The notes: generated from the letters alone by a model not told the origin. Positions 31,496 to 39,973 are shown, counted from the first letter of the stretch. The stretch: DNA of 64,000 nucleotides from G051903925 sp051903925 (GCF_051903925.1 NZ_CP173678.1:2914001-2978000), one strand, 5' to 3'. A program made the numbers and translations.

Positions 31496-31776
31496 GCGCG
31501 GACCTGCCCCTGTGGGAGGTGTTCGTGCGGGCCAGGGGCGGCCTGTCCCACCGCCATGTTGGCTCGATCCACGCGGCCGATGCGCGCATGGCGATCGACG
31601 CCGCGCGCGATGCCTATACGCGGCGGCAGGAGGGCGTGAGCCTGTGGGTGGTGCCGTCCGCCGCGATCACCGCGTCCGACCCGGACGAGGCGGGCCCCCT
31701 GTTCGAGCCGGCGGCCGACAAGGTCTATCGCCACCCGACCTTCTATGTCGTGCCAGCGAACGTGAAGAACATCTGA
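31492..31776 (+). CDS. paaB: Phenylacetyl-CoA epoxidase subunit PaaB
   Basis: 94 residues starting at the ATGA overlap with paaA. Family hallmarks: LPLWEVFVRARGGLSHRHVG, SIHAADARMAIDAARDAYTR, RQEGVSLWVVPSAAITASDP and KVYRHPTFYVVP. PaaB bridges PaaAC heterodimers in the epoxidase complex. The gene is followed by a 154-bp gap holding a large palindromic element before paaC, unlike the overlaps among the other paa genes. Confidence 0.94.
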   Translation: MSADLPLWEVFVRARGGLSHRHVGSIHAADARMAIDAARDAYTRRQEGVSLWVVPSAAITASDPDEAGPLFEPAADKVYRHPTFYVVPANVKNI

Positions 31777-31799
31777 TGGCTCTCGTTGTTGCTCTTTTT

Positions 31800-31911
31800 C
31801 CACCTCATCCTGAGGTGCGAGCCATCGGCGAGCCTCGAAGGATGGGCCGCCGTAGCGCCGGCTGCCCATCCTTCGAGGCTCCGCTTCGCTCCGCACCTCA
31901 GGATGAGGTGG
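31800..31911. repeat. Palindromic intergenic element inside paaABCDE
   Basis: Two 48-bp arms (31800-31847 and 31864-31911) are inverted copies: CCACCTCATCCTGAGGTGCG at the outside and AGCCTCGAAGGATGGGC towards the centre, with mismatches only in the middle of the arms. The 16-bp centre is at 31848-31863. This sequence type is a well-known alphaproteobacterial repeat, frequently mis-translated as HPEVRSEAEPRRMG-like peptides. In mRNA it would form a very stable hairpin between paaB and paaC. Confidence 0.85.
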
Positions 31912-31930
31912 TTCTTGTTGGGCCTGTGCC

Positions 31931-32686
31931 ATGACAGACGCGACGCTGCATGCCTTTGCCCTGCGGCTGGGGGACGATGCGCTGGTCCTGGGGCAGCGAG
32001 TGGCGGAGTGGTGCGGGCATGCACCGACGCTGGAGCTGGACCTGGCCCTGTCCAACATGGGCCTGGACCTGATCGGGCAGGCGACGCACTTCCTGGACCT
32101 GGCGGCGGAGGCCGAAGGGGCGGGACGCGATGCCGATGCGCTGGCGTTTCTCCGCGAGCCGCTGGACTACACCAATTGCCTGCTGGTGGAGCAGCCGAAC
32201 GGCGACTTCGCCCGGACCATCGCGCGCCACCTGCTGTTCGCCACCTGGGCGGAACTGGCCTATGGCCAACTGGCGCAGGCGGCCGAGCCACGCATTGCCG
32301 GGATCGCCGCCAAGGCCGTGAAGGAAATGGCCTATCACGCGCGGCTGGCCGCCGACTGGACCGTGCGGCTGGGCGACGGCACGGTCGAGAGCCGGCAGCG
32401 CATGGTGGACGGCCTGGACTGGTGCTGGCGCTTTGTCGACGAGCTGTTCGTGGCGGACGACCTGGACGCCGGTGCCGCGCAGCGCGGCTTCGGCCTGGAC
32501 AAGGCGGCCCTGCGCGTTGCGTTCGACAGCCGGATCGCGGCGACCCTGGATGCGGCGGCGCTGACGCAGCCGACGCCGCGGCGCGGCGTGCTGGGCGGGC
32601 GGCGCGGGCACCATTCCGAGCACCTGGGGCCGCTGCTGGCGGTCATGCAGTCCCTGCCACGGGCCAATCCGGGGGCGACATGGTGA
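31931..32686 (+). CDS. paaC: Phenylacetyl-CoA epoxidase structural subunit PaaC
   Basis: 251 residues. Ferritin-like fold homologous to PaaA but without a metal site; it pairs with PaaA. Typical motifs: FALRLGDDALVLGQRVAEWC, GHAPTLELDLALSNMGLDLI, LLVEQPNGDFARTIARHLLF, KEMAYHARLAADWTVRLGDG and the C-terminal GRRGHHSEHLGPLLAVMQSL. The start is 20 bp beyond the palindromic element. It overlaps paaD. Confidence 0.93.
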   Translation: MTDATLHAFALRLGDDALVLGQRVAEWCGHAPTLELDLALSNMGLDLIGQATHFLDLAAEAEGAGRDADALAFLREPLDYTNCLLVEQPNGDFARTIARHLLFATWAELAYGQLAQAAEPRIAGIAAKAVKEMAYHARLAADWTVRLGDGTVESRQRMVDGLDWCWRFVDELFVADDLDAGAAQRGFGLDKAALRVAFDSRIAATLDAAALTQPTPRRGVLGGRRGHHSEHLGPLLAVMQSLPRANPGATW

Positions 32687-33141
32687 GCGACGCGGTCGAC
32701 GCCGGCGCCATCTGGTCGGTGCTGGAAGGCGTGCCGGACCCGGAAATCCCCGTCGTCTCGGTCGTTGACCTGGGGATCGTCCGCGCGGTGGAGGCCGAGG
32801 GCCAGGGGGCGGTCGTGCTGACGCCGACCTATAGCGGTTGTCCGGCGACCCATGCCATCGCGCTCAGCGTGCGCGCGGCGCTGGATGGTGCCGGCTTTGA
32901 CCAGGTGGCGGTGACGACGCGGCTGGCACCGGCCTGGACCACCGACTGGATCAGTGCCCAGGGCCGGGAGAAGCTGCGCCGCTATGGCATAGCACCCCCG
33001 TCGCCCGCCGCCCGTGTGGCCTGCCCGCAATGCGGCTCTGCCGCCACGGAGGAGATCAGCCGCTTTGGCTCGACCCCGTGCAAGGCGCTGTGGCGCTGTC
33101 TCGACTGCCGCGAACCGTTCGACCGTTTCAAATGTCATTGA
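32680..33141 (+). CDS. paaD: Phenylacetate pathway Fe-S assembly-like protein PaaD
   Basis: 153 residues from ATG 32680 (GTG 32683 also possible), overlapping the paaC stop. MIP18/DUF59 domain: VLEGVPDPEIPVVSVVDLGI, TPTYSGCPATHAI. The C-terminal zinc-ribbon-like part has CPQCGS and CLDCREPFDRFKC Cys pairs. PaaD is needed for epoxidase maturation, probably Fe-S delivery to PaaE. Its stop overlaps paaE by 10 bp. A much longer frame upstream is a shadow of paaC. Confidence 0.93.
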   Translation: MVSDAVDAGAIWSVLEGVPDPEIPVVSVVDLGIVRAVEAEGQGAVVLTPTYSGCPATHAIALSVRAALDGAGFDQVAVTTRLAPAWTTDWISAQGREKLRRYGIAPPSPAARVACPQCGSAATEEISRFGSTPCKALWRCLDCREPFDRFKCH

Positions 33142-34238
33142 CCCAGACAGCGCCCCCGTCGCCCGAGGCGGCCCCCGGCTTCCACTTCCTGCGGCTGGCC
33201 GAGGTGCGGCGCGAGACGCCGGATGCCGTCTCGCTGCTGTTCGCGGTGCCGGAGCCCCTGCGCGCGACCTTTGCCTTCAAGGCGGGCCAGCACCTGACCC
33301 TGCGCCGCGTCATCGAGGGCGAGGATGTCCGGCGCACCTATTCGATCTGCTCCGCACCCGGCGACGGCAGCCTGCGCGTGGCCGTGCGGCACCTGCCGGG
33401 CGGGGCCATGTCGGGCTTTGCCAACGGCACGCTGAGGACGGGGGAGTGGATCGAGGTGGGTGCGCCGTTCGGGCGCTTCACCTTCGGCTTCGAGGGGGGC
33501 CGCGCGCGGCGCTACCTGGCGATCGCTGCCGGATCGGGGATCACGCCGGTCCTGTCGCTGATCCGCACGGCCCTGGCGGTCGAGCCGGACAGTGCGGTCA
33601 CCCTGTTCTATGCCAACCGGGGCCTTTCGACCGTGCTGTTCCTTGAGGAGCTGGCCGCGCTGAAGGACCGCCATATCGGTCGCCTGCAGGTCCATCACTT
33701 CCTCTCGCGCGAGGTGGACGAGGTCGAGCTGTTCGCCGGGCGCCTGGACCGCGAACGCTGCGAACGGGCGCTCCGCCTGCTGCTGCCGGGCACGCCGGAC
33801 GCCGTCTTCCTCTGCGGGCCGGCGCCGATGATGGGGGAGGCGCGCGCTGCCCTGGCCGCATTCGGCGTGGAGCCCGGAGCGATTCATGCCGAGCGCTTCA
33901 CCGTGCTGGCGCCCGATCCGGCACAGCGCGCGGCGGCCGAGGCGCTGGCCGCGACTGCGGGCGCCGTGCCGATGACTGTGACGCTGGACGGTCGTCGCGT
34001 CCCTGTCGCCTACCGCCCCGAGGCGGGCAACGTGCTGGACAGCGTGCGCGCGGCCGGCCTGCCCGCGCCCTATGCCTGCAAGGGCGGGGTCTGCGCCACC
34101 TGCCGCGCCCGCGTGGTGGAGGGAGAGGTGGCCATGAAGGTGAATTACGGCCTGAGTGACGAGGAAGTGGCTCAGGGCTTCGTCCTGACCTGCCAGGCCG
34201 TGCCAAGGGGCCCCGTCGTGCTCGACTACGACGTCTGA
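33132..34238 (+). CDS. paaE: Phenylacetyl-CoA epoxidase reductase PaaE
   Basis: 368 residues from ATG 33132. N-terminal FAD-binding ferredoxin-reductase domain (FKAGQHLTLRRVIEGEDVRR, then TYSICSAP), NAD(P)H domain (AIAAGSGITPVLSLIRTAL; FLCGPAPMM) and C-terminal plant-type 2Fe-2S ferredoxin with CKGGVCATCRARV and a distal Cys in FVLTCQA. It passes electrons from NADPH to the PaaA diiron site. Last gene of paaABCDE; no strong terminator follows, only a weak GGGCT-gag-AGCCC hairpin at 34261-34273. Confidence 0.95.
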   Translation: MSLTQTAPPSPEAAPGFHFLRLAEVRRETPDAVSLLFAVPEPLRATFAFKAGQHLTLRRVIEGEDVRRTYSICSAPGDGSLRVAVRHLPGGAMSGFANGTLRTGEWIEVGAPFGRFTFGFEGGRARRYLAIAAGSGITPVLSLIRTALAVEPDSAVTLFYANRGLSTVLFLEELAALKDRHIGRLQVHHFLSREVDEVELFAGRLDRERCERALRLLLPGTPDAVFLCGPAPMMGEARAALAAFGVEPGAIHAERFTVLAPDPAQRAAAEALAATAGAVPMTVTLDGRRVPVAYRPEAGNVLDSVRAAGLPAPYACKGGVCATCRARVVEGEVAMKVNYGLSDEEVAQGFVLTCQAVPRGPVVLDYDV

Positions 34239-34322
34239 GGCTCAGGCTCTGATACACAGGGGGCTGAGAGCCCTTCTGGAGAATCCGTTCACCCCCGCGA
34301 ATATGCAAACAGACTCTGGGGC

Positions 34323-34757
34323 TCAGGCGATGATGCCGTGCTGGCGCAGCAGGCCCTCCTCGTCGCCGGAGACCCAGCCGAAGATGCGGGGCGGCCCGCC
34401 GCGCATCTGCAGGAAATAGGTCACGTCGAAATCCAGCGGCAGGTTGGGCCGCCCGGGCCGGGCATAGGCGGCGGTCCATCCGACCTGCGCCTGGGCGTGC
34501 ATGGCGTCGATCGGCTGGACCGCCACGAAGCGGATCACCATGGACCGGGTGCCGATCGCGCGATACCGCGCATGGCCGTCCTGCATTGCGCGGCCGAGGT
34601 CGGCGTCGTTGCGCGCGGTCGTGACGCCCTGGGGCGTTGCGGCGATCGTCGCCTCGGCAAACATGGGTCTCAGGTCGTGTACGACCCCCTCTCCCGCGAG
34701 GGCGCGATTCACCAGATCCTGGTAGCGCGTGAAGAATGCCTGGATCGCCTGTTCCAT
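34323..34757 (-). CDS. SnoaL/NTF2-like protein
   Basis: 144 residues from ATG 34757 (GGGAGG ribosome site); the longer frame to 34856 is unsupported. The cone-like NTF2 fold is suggested by an N-terminal helix (MEQAIQAFFTRYQDLVNRAL), VVHDLRPMFAEATIAATPQG, and strands SMVIRFVAVQPIDAMHAQAQ and VTYFLQMRGGPPRIFGWVSG. The fold covers isomerases, dehydratases and ligand-binding proteins; no catalytic set can be named. Convergent with paaE, divergent from ridA. Confidence 0.68.
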   Translation of the reverse strand: MEQAIQAFFTRYQDLVNRALAGEGVVHDLRPMFAEATIAATPQGVTTARNDADLGRAMQDGHARYRAIGTRSMVIRFVAVQPIDAMHAQAQVGWTAAYARPGRPNLPLDFDVTYFLQMRGGPPRIFGWVSGDEEGLLRQHGIIA

Positions 34758-34874
34758 CCCGCCTCCCGTCCATGCCCAGCCGGCTTGTCGTCCGGCCAGG
34801 CACAGCCAGGCAAACCCTGTGTGGTTCACACGCAGGGGTCGTATCGCGCCTCTCAAGAATGTTCGTTATTTGTT

Positions 34875-34903
34875 CCTATCGTTTTGTATTTTGTCACGAT
34901 AGG
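34875..34903. promoter_or_regulatory. Inverted repeat upstream of the RidA gene
   Basis: CCTATCG (34875-34881) and CGATAGG (34897-34903) flank 15 bp of A/T-rich DNA, 32 bp upstream of the RidA start. The A/T content is unusual for this genome. Likely promoter/operator with a dimeric regulator; the regulator is unknown. Confidence 0.5.
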
Positions 34904-34934
34904 ATGCACAACGTGACACAAACGGGAGGATCAA

Positions 34935-35324
34935 ATGCTGCGCAAGTTCAATCCGGACGGGGCCTCGACACCGAATTTCTACAGCCATGGGGTGGAGGTG
35001 CCGGCCGGCGCCCGGCTGCTGTTCATTGCAGGCCAGGTGGGACAAGGCGCGGACGGGGCGATCCCCCCCGACATGGCAGGGCAGGCGGCCCTGGCCGTCG
35101 CCAACCTGAAGGCCGTGCTGGCGGGTGCTGGCATGGGGGTTGAGGACGTCGTGAAGTATACGATCTACCTCACGGACGAGGCGATGGTGCCCGATTTCCT
35201 GGGGGCCGCCGCGGCCCTGCTGTCATCGCCACCGCCGGCGACGACGCTGCTGTTCGTCAAGGCCCTGGCCAGTCCCGCCCTGTTCGTCGAGATCGAGGCG
35301 GTCGCGGCCAAGCTGCCGGGGTAG
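34935..35324 (+). CDS. RidA/YjgF-family protein
   Basis: 129 residues, the usual trimeric RidA size; ribosome site GGGAGG. Motifs: GARLLFIAGQVGQGADGAIP, QAALAVANLKAVLAGAGMGV, EDVVKYTIYLTDEAMVPDF, and the C-terminal ASPALFVEIEAVAAKL. The Arg that binds the carboxylate in canonical RidA (in NP[EQ]xxRP) is replaced here by an LASPALFVEIE stretch, so imine deaminase activity is doubtful and it belongs to one of the Rid1-7 side groups. Located between a SnoaL-like gene and an ABC transporter operon. Confidence 0.83.
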   Translation: MLRKFNPDGASTPNFYSHGVEVPAGARLLFIAGQVGQGADGAIPPDMAGQAALAVANLKAVLAGAGMGVEDVVKYTIYLTDEAMVPDFLGAAAALLSSPPPATTLLFVKALASPALFVEIEAVAAKLPG

Positions 35325-35331
35325 GTCATCC

Positions 35332-35439
35332 CCTCCCCTACGTGCCCCGGTTTATGCGGGGCATCCATGAACCAGCCGTTCCGAGTGCTTGCCGGTCGGC
35401 TCATGGGTCCCCCGGATAAACCGGGGGACGTAGGGGAGG
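35332..35439. repeat. Palindromic intergenic element, CCTCCCCTACG type
   Basis: Left arm from CCTCCCCTACGTGCCCCGG (35332 onward) and right arm ending CCGGGGGACGTAGGGGAGG (to 35439) are near-perfect inverted repeats of about 38 bp, each with an internal GGTTTAT / ATAAACC. The central 30 bp is unpaired. It lies between the convergent RidA and binding-protein genes and could end transcription on both sides. Confidence 0.75.
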
Positions 35440-35451
35440 AGTAGCAGGGGG

Positions 35452-37005
35452 TCAGGCGCCGGTGGTTTCGCGGAACATCAGCCACTTGGCGTCGGGGGTG
35501 TAGGCCCCCTTGATCGCGGCCTTGCTCACCCAGGCATTGGTGCCGTGGTAGAGGAAGACATAGGCGCCCGTCTCCTCCAGCCGGTTCTGCAGGTCGATAT
35601 AGGTGGCGGCGCGCTTGGCGGGGTCCGTCTCGGTCGTCGCGGCCTTGTTCTCGGCATCCCAGGCGGGATCGCAGGTGCGCTGCCAGTTCCACACGCCAAC
35701 CTGGTCGCAGGTGTACCAGGCGGTGACGTTGCTGGCGTCGGGGCCGGTCGTGAACTTCACGATGAAGAGCTGGCTGTCCTTCCAGGCCTCGCCCTTGGAT
35801 TCCATGTGCGAGGCGCTGAACGCCGCGCGGTCCATGGGCGTGATTTCCAGCGTGATGCCAACCTCGGCCAGCTGAGCCTGCATGATCTGGGCGATGGTCG
35901 AGTAGTCGGTGTCGGCCGAGAAGTCGATCTTGAGCGACAGGTCGCTGACCCCCGCCTCGGCCAGGAGGGCCTTGGACTTCTCAGGGTCGTAGCCATAGAG
36001 GAGCGCCGTGCGCGCACCGGGCAGGGATGAGGGGACGACCCCAAGCGCCGGCGCCACCGCGCCGCCAAAGGTCGTGTCGAGGATGGTCGGCACGTCGATC
36101 GCGTGCTGGATCGCGCGGCGGACGCGAACGTCCTTCAGCTTGGGATGCTCGACGTTCATCCCCATCCAGATGTAGGCCAGCGCCGGGGCGGTGCTGAGCG
36201 TCGTCTTCGGGTCTGCCGCCTTCTGGATCTGGGGGACCGAGCTCAAGGCCACCTTGGTGATGTCGAGGTCGCCCGCCTGGTAGCCGATCTCGGCCGTCTT
36301 CAGGTCGACGATGGGGATCAGGTGGATTTCGTCGAAATAGGGGGCGGTGCCGGTCCAGGCGGGATTGCGATCCAGGACCAGCTTCTCGCGCGGGGTCCAG
36401 GCCTTGATCTTGTAGGGACCGGAAGTGGCGAAGGGATCGGTCTCGATCTTGCCGCCGTTCTTCTCCAGGGCCGCCTTGCAGACGACGATGCCGGACGCGC
36501 TGGGCAGGGTGATCGTGAACAGCGGCGCATAGGCGGTCTTGAGGTGGATGACGCCCTTGTACTTGTCGAGCACCTCGACGCGGTCCAGGGCCTCCCACTC
36601 CTCCTTGTAGACGGCTTCCAGCTTGGGATCGAGGAAGCGCTCGAACGAGTACTTCACGTCTTCGGCCGTCATCTCGCCAAAGTCGCCGGTCCACATCTGG
36701 CCGGGCTTCAGGGTGAAGCTGATCGTCTTGTCGTCCACCTGGGTCAGCTCGGACGCGGCGTCCAGCTGCCAGCCCCAGGTCTCGCCGCTCTTGTATTGGC
36801 ACAGGCCCTGGAAGATCGCGTACATCGGCATCTCGTCGTACCAGCCGTGCCGCAAGGCAGGGTCCAGGTTCTGGATGTCGGTGTCGTTCTGGACACGCAG
36901 GATCTTCAGATCCTGCGCCATCACGGCCTGGGCGCGGCCCAGCGCCGAGGCCCCCAGGCCCAGGGCGGCAAGGGCGGTCAGGACTTCGCGTCGATCAAGT
37001 CTCAT
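35452..37005 (-). CDS. ABC transporter substrate-binding protein, family 5
   Basis: 517 residues from ATG 37005. Signal peptide about residues 1-30 with an RREV start (LDRREVLTALAALGLGASAL), possibly Tat-dependent. SBP family 5 features: TDIQNLDPALRHGWYDE, SFTLKPGQMWTGDFGEMTAE, VKYSFERFLDP, TDPFATSGPYKIKAWTPRE and a C-terminal YIDLQNRLEETGAYVFLYHG. Ligands of this family are oligopeptides, nickel or other small molecules; here unknown. Expressed from the same strand as the four transporter genes upstream of it (37075-40898), with 69 bp between. Confidence 0.9.
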   Translation of the reverse strand: MRLDRREVLTALAALGLGASALGRAQAVMAQDLKILRVQNDTDIQNLDPALRHGWYDEMPMYAIFQGLCQYKSGETWGWQLDAASELTQVDDKTISFTLKPGQMWTGDFGEMTAEDVKYSFERFLDPKLEAVYKEEWEALDRVEVLDKYKGVIHLKTAYAPLFTITLPSASGIVVCKAALEKNGGKIETDPFATSGPYKIKAWTPREKLVLDRNPAWTGTAPYFDEIHLIPIVDLKTAEIGYQAGDLDITKVALSSVPQIQKAADPKTTLSTAPALAYIWMGMNVEHPKLKDVRVRRAIQHAIDVPTILDTTFGGAVAPALGVVPSSLPGARTALLYGYDPEKSKALLAEAGVSDLSLKIDFSADTDYSTIAQIMQAQLAEVGITLEITPMDRAAFSASHMESKGEAWKDSQLFIVKFTTGPDASNVTAWYTCDQVGVWNWQRTCDPAWDAENKAATTETDPAKRAATYIDLQNRLEETGAYVFLYHGTNAWVSKAAIKGAYTPDAKWLMFRETTGA

Positions 37006-37074
37006 GGGGATCCGGGTCCATCGCTGGAGGCTGAGGGAGGGCACGCACACACTTGCTGTCGCACCGGGGGCCGC

Positions 37075-38088
37075 TCATGCGGCGGCACCCAGACTGCGGA
37101 CATTTGGGAAATGGCAGCGCACGCTGTGGCCGGCGCCGTCCACCGCGGTTTCAGGCGGTGCCACGCTGCGGCAGATGTCCTGCGCCAGCGGGCAGCGGGT
37201 ATGGAATTCGCAGGCCGGCGGCCGGCGGCGCAGGCTGGGCACTTCGCCCGCCAGCGGGGCCGCCCGGACGCCGCGGGCCCGCGGCAGCTTCGCCTCCAGC
37301 AGGGCGCGGGTATAGGGATGGGCGGGCCTGGCAAAGACCGAGGCGGTCGGCCCCGTCTCGACCAGGCGGCCCAGGTACATGACCGCGGTGCGATCGGTGA
37401 CGTGGCGCGTGACGCCCAGATTGTGGGTGATGAGCAGGATGCTCATGCCCAGGTCCTTCTGCAGCTCGTCCAGCAGGTTGAGCAGCTCACCCTGGATCGA
37501 CAGGTCCAGGCCGGCGGTCGGCTCGTCCGCCACCACCAGCTTGGGCCGCAGGGCCAGCGCGCGGGCGACGGACACGCGGCGCGCCTGGCCGCCCGAAAGC
37601 TCGTGGGGATAGCGGTCGAGCAGGGCACGCGGCAGGCCCACCCGCTCGATCAGGCGGGCTGCCATGGGGCGCAGGTGGCCCCGCGCGCGCAAGGGTGGCC
37701 GCTCCTGGATCAGCACGGGCTCGGTCACCGCCTGGAACACCGTCATGCGCGGGTCGAGCGAGGCGACCGGGTCCTGGAACATCATCGCCGCCTCGCGCCG
37801 CAACGGCCGCCAGGGGCCATCGCCGAAGCCGTCGGCCTGGCGCCCGTCAATGCGCACGGCGCCCGAACTGAGCGGCGTCAGGCCCAGGATGGCGCGGCCG
37901 AGCGTGGTCTTGCCGCTGCCGCTTTCGCCGACCAGGCCTAGCGTTTCGCCCCGGGCCAGGCTGAGGGAGACACCGGCCACGATCTCAAGGTGTGCTGGAC
38001 CGCGGCCCAGCAGGCGGTCGAACAGCGTGGAGCCGGGCACCCGCACCACGGCGTCCGTCACCTCCAGCACGGGGAAGGGCGCGCTCAT
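37075..38088 (-). CDS. Peptide-type ABC transporter ATP-binding protein (DppF-like)
   Basis: 337 residues from ATG 38088, which overlaps the upstream ATPase stop (ATGA). Walker A GLVGESGSGKTTLGRAIL (about 55), ABC signature ELSGGQARRVSVARAL, Walker B KLVVADEPTAGLD and H-loop LLITHNLG. The C-terminal oligopeptide-transporter domain has the FHTRCPLAQDIC Cys cluster. It couples ATP hydrolysis to import by the permeases at 39047-40898. Confidence 0.93.
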   Translation of the reverse strand: MSAPFPVLEVTDAVVRVPGSTLFDRLLGRGPAHLEIVAGVSLSLARGETLGLVGESGSGKTTLGRAILGLTPLSSGAVRIDGRQADGFGDGPWRPLRREAAMMFQDPVASLDPRMTVFQAVTEPVLIQERPPLRARGHLRPMAARLIERVGLPRALLDRYPHELSGGQARRVSVARALALRPKLVVADEPTAGLDLSIQGELLNLLDELQKDLGMSILLITHNLGVTRHVTDRTAVMYLGRLVETGPTASVFARPAHPYTRALLEAKLPRARGVRAAPLAGEVPSLRRRPPACEFHTRCPLAQDICRSVAPPETAVDGAGHSVRCHFPNVRSLGAAA

Positions 38089-39050
38089 GCGACGGCCCGG
38101 TGGCACAGTGCACGGCTGCCGTCGCTCCGGACCAGGTCGGGCGGGCGGATGCTGGCGCATTGGGGCAGGGCCTCGCCGCAGCGGGGCTGGAAGGCGCAGC
38201 CGCTGCGCGGGGCGAGCGGACTGGGCACCCGGCCCGGAATGGTGGGCAGGCGCCGCGTCGCCGTCTCGATGGCGGCGGGGTCGCAGGCCAGCAGGGCGCG
38301 GGTATAGGGATGCGTGGGGCGCGACAGGACCTGATCCACCGGTCCCGCCTCGACCAGCTCGCCCGCGTACATCACGGCGACCTGGTCGCAGAGCTGGGCG
38401 ACCAGCCCCATGTCGTGGCTGACGAAGACGGTGGCGCCCCGCACCAGGTCGCGCACCTCGTCCAACAGGGCCACGATCTGCAGCTCGGTCGTGGCGTCGA
38501 GGGCGGTCGTCGGCTCGTCCGCCAGGAGCAGGCGCGGCTCGGTCAGCAGGGCGGCGGCGATCGCCACGCGCTGGCGGATGCCGCCCGACAGTTCGAACGG
38601 GTATTGGCTCATGCGCACGGCGGGGTCGGAAATACCGACGCGCGCGAGCATATCCTGCGCCAGGGCCCAGCGTTCGCGCCGGCTGCGCTCCACCCTGTGG
38701 TGCTGGAAGGCGACAAGCTGCCGACCGATGGCGACGACAGGATTGAGCGCGGTGAAGGGGTCCTGGAACACCGCGGCGATGCCGTTGCCGCGCAGGCGCC
38801 GCAGGCTCGCCTCGCTCTGGTGGGCAAGGTCGCGGCCGTCGAGCAGCAGGCGCCCTTCCGTCCGGGCATAGGGCGGCAGCAGGGCCATCATCGCGTTGAC
38901 CAGCGTGGTCTTGCCGCTGCCGCTCTCGCCGACCAGGCCCAGGACCTGGCCCTGGTGCAGGGTGAGGGAGACAGCGCGCACCGCGGCGACCGGGCCGTGG
39001 TCGCTGTCGAAGGTGATGGACAGCCGGTCCAGCTGGAGCAGCGCGGTCAT
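38085..39050 (-). CDS. Peptide-type ABC transporter ATP-binding protein (DppD-like)
   Basis: 321 residues, ATGA overlap with the upstream permease. Walker A GLVGESGSGKTTLVNAMM, Q-loop FQDPFTALNP, signature ELSGGIRQRVAIAAAL, Walker B RLLLADEPTTALD, H-loop FVSHDMG. C-terminal motif GCAFQPRCGEALPQC is the Cys cluster of the oligopeptide family, which binds Fe-S in some members. Forms the nucleotide-binding pair with the downstream ATPase. Confidence 0.93.
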   Translation of the reverse strand: MTALLQLDRLSITFDSDHGPVAAVRAVSLTLHQGQVLGLVGESGSGKTTLVNAMMALLPPYARTEGRLLLDGRDLAHQSEASLRRLRGNGIAAVFQDPFTALNPVVAIGRQLVAFQHHRVERSRRERWALAQDMLARVGISDPAVRMSQYPFELSGGIRQRVAIAAALLTEPRLLLADEPTTALDATTELQIVALLDEVRDLVRGATVFVSHDMGLVAQLCDQVAVMYAGELVEAGPVDQVLSRPTHPYTRALLACDPAAIETATRRLPTIPGRVPSPLAPRSGCAFQPRCGEALPQCASIRPPDLVRSDGSRALCHRAVA

Positions 39051-39973
39051 GTCCGCCCCCGTACGCGCGGGTCGAGCGCGTCGCGCAACGCCTCGCCCAG
39101 CAGGGTGAAGCCGATCGTCGCCAGGATCACGGGCAGGCCCGCCGCCGCCACGATGTGCGGCGCCTCGCCAATGAAGGAATATCCGTCATTGATGATGCCG
39201 CCCCAGCTGGGCGTCGGCGGCCGCACGCCCTGGCCCAGGAAGCTGAGGCCCGATTCGACGGCGATCACGGCGGGCACGTCCATCGCCACAAGGACCAGCA
39301 GGGGGCCCGCCATGTTGGGCAGAACGTGGCGCAGCACGACACGCAAGGGGGACGCGCCCATGGCCCGGGCGGCGAGCACGTACTCGCTGCGCTTCAGGAC
39401 CAAAGTCTGGCTGCGGACGACCCGGAAATAGGCGGGCGTCATGAACACTGCGACCACGATCAGGATGGTCTGCAGGCTGGGGCCATAGAGGGTGACGACC
39501 GCCAGCGCGAACAGGATCATCGGCAACGAGATGACGGCATCGCAGGCGAGCATCAGCCCAAGGTCGAGGAAACGCGGGCCATAGCCCGCCAGCAGGCCCA
39601 GGACCAGGCCCGCCACCAGCGCCATCCCAATGCCGGCAACCGCCACCGTCATTGCCGTGCGGGTGCCGGCAATGATGCGCGACAGCACGTCCCGCCCCAG
39701 CTGGTCTGCCCCCAGCCAATGCTCCAGGCTGGGCGCCGCAAACCGGTCCGGGGCGCGGATCGCGATAGGGTTATAGGGGGTGAGCCAGGGGCCGAAGATC
39801 GCCAGGATCACCACCAGGGCGACCAGGGCCGCACCGATCCGGCCCATGGGCTGGGCCAGGACGCGGCGCAGGATGCGGCGACCGCGGCCGGATCCCGGAG
39901 GGCTGTCGGCGGACACGGTGGCGCTGCGGACCGGTGCCGCCGCCACGGCGCTGTCAGAGGGCACGGCGGACAC
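39047..39973 (-). CDS. ABC transporter permease (DppC-like)
   Basis: 308 residues. The N-terminal 40 residues are hydrophilic, then about six membrane helices (IGAALVALVVILAIFGPWLT first). Family motifs: PSLEHWLGADQLGRDVLSRI, the EAA loop region AARAMGASPLRVVLRHVLPN, and GLSFLGQGVRPPTPSWGG. Overlaps the upstream permease by 20 bp and the downstream ATPase by 4 bp, so translation is coupled throughout the transporter operon. Confidence 0.92.
   Translation of the reverse strand: MSAVPSDSAVAAAPVRSATVSADSPPGSGRGRRILRRVLAQPMGRIGAALVALVVILAIFGPWLTPYNPIAIRAPDRFAAPSLEHWLGADQLGRDVLSRIIAGTRTAMTVAVAGIGMALVAGLVLGLLAGYGPRFLDLGLMLACDAVISLPMILFALAVVTLYGPSLQTILIVVAVFMTPAYFRVVRSQTLVLKRSEYVLAARAMGASPLRVVLRHVLPNMAGPLLVLVAMDVPAVIAVESGLSFLGQGVRPPTPSWGGIINDGYSFIGEAPHIVAAAGLPVILATIGFTLLGEALRDALDPRVRGRT

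Noticed and set aside
30982..32058. Minus-strand frame encoding HPEVRSEAEPRRMG-like sequence
   Set aside because: This peptide is the well-known false translation of the palindromic intergenic repeat at 31800-31911; the rest is antisense to paaA.
34236..34322. GGGGGCTGAGAGCCC resembling the CTGAGA block of a TPP riboswitch
   Set aside because: No second conserved block (ACCTGAT..GGGTAATGCC type) follows, and the site lies between convergent gene ends; a short hairpin explains it.
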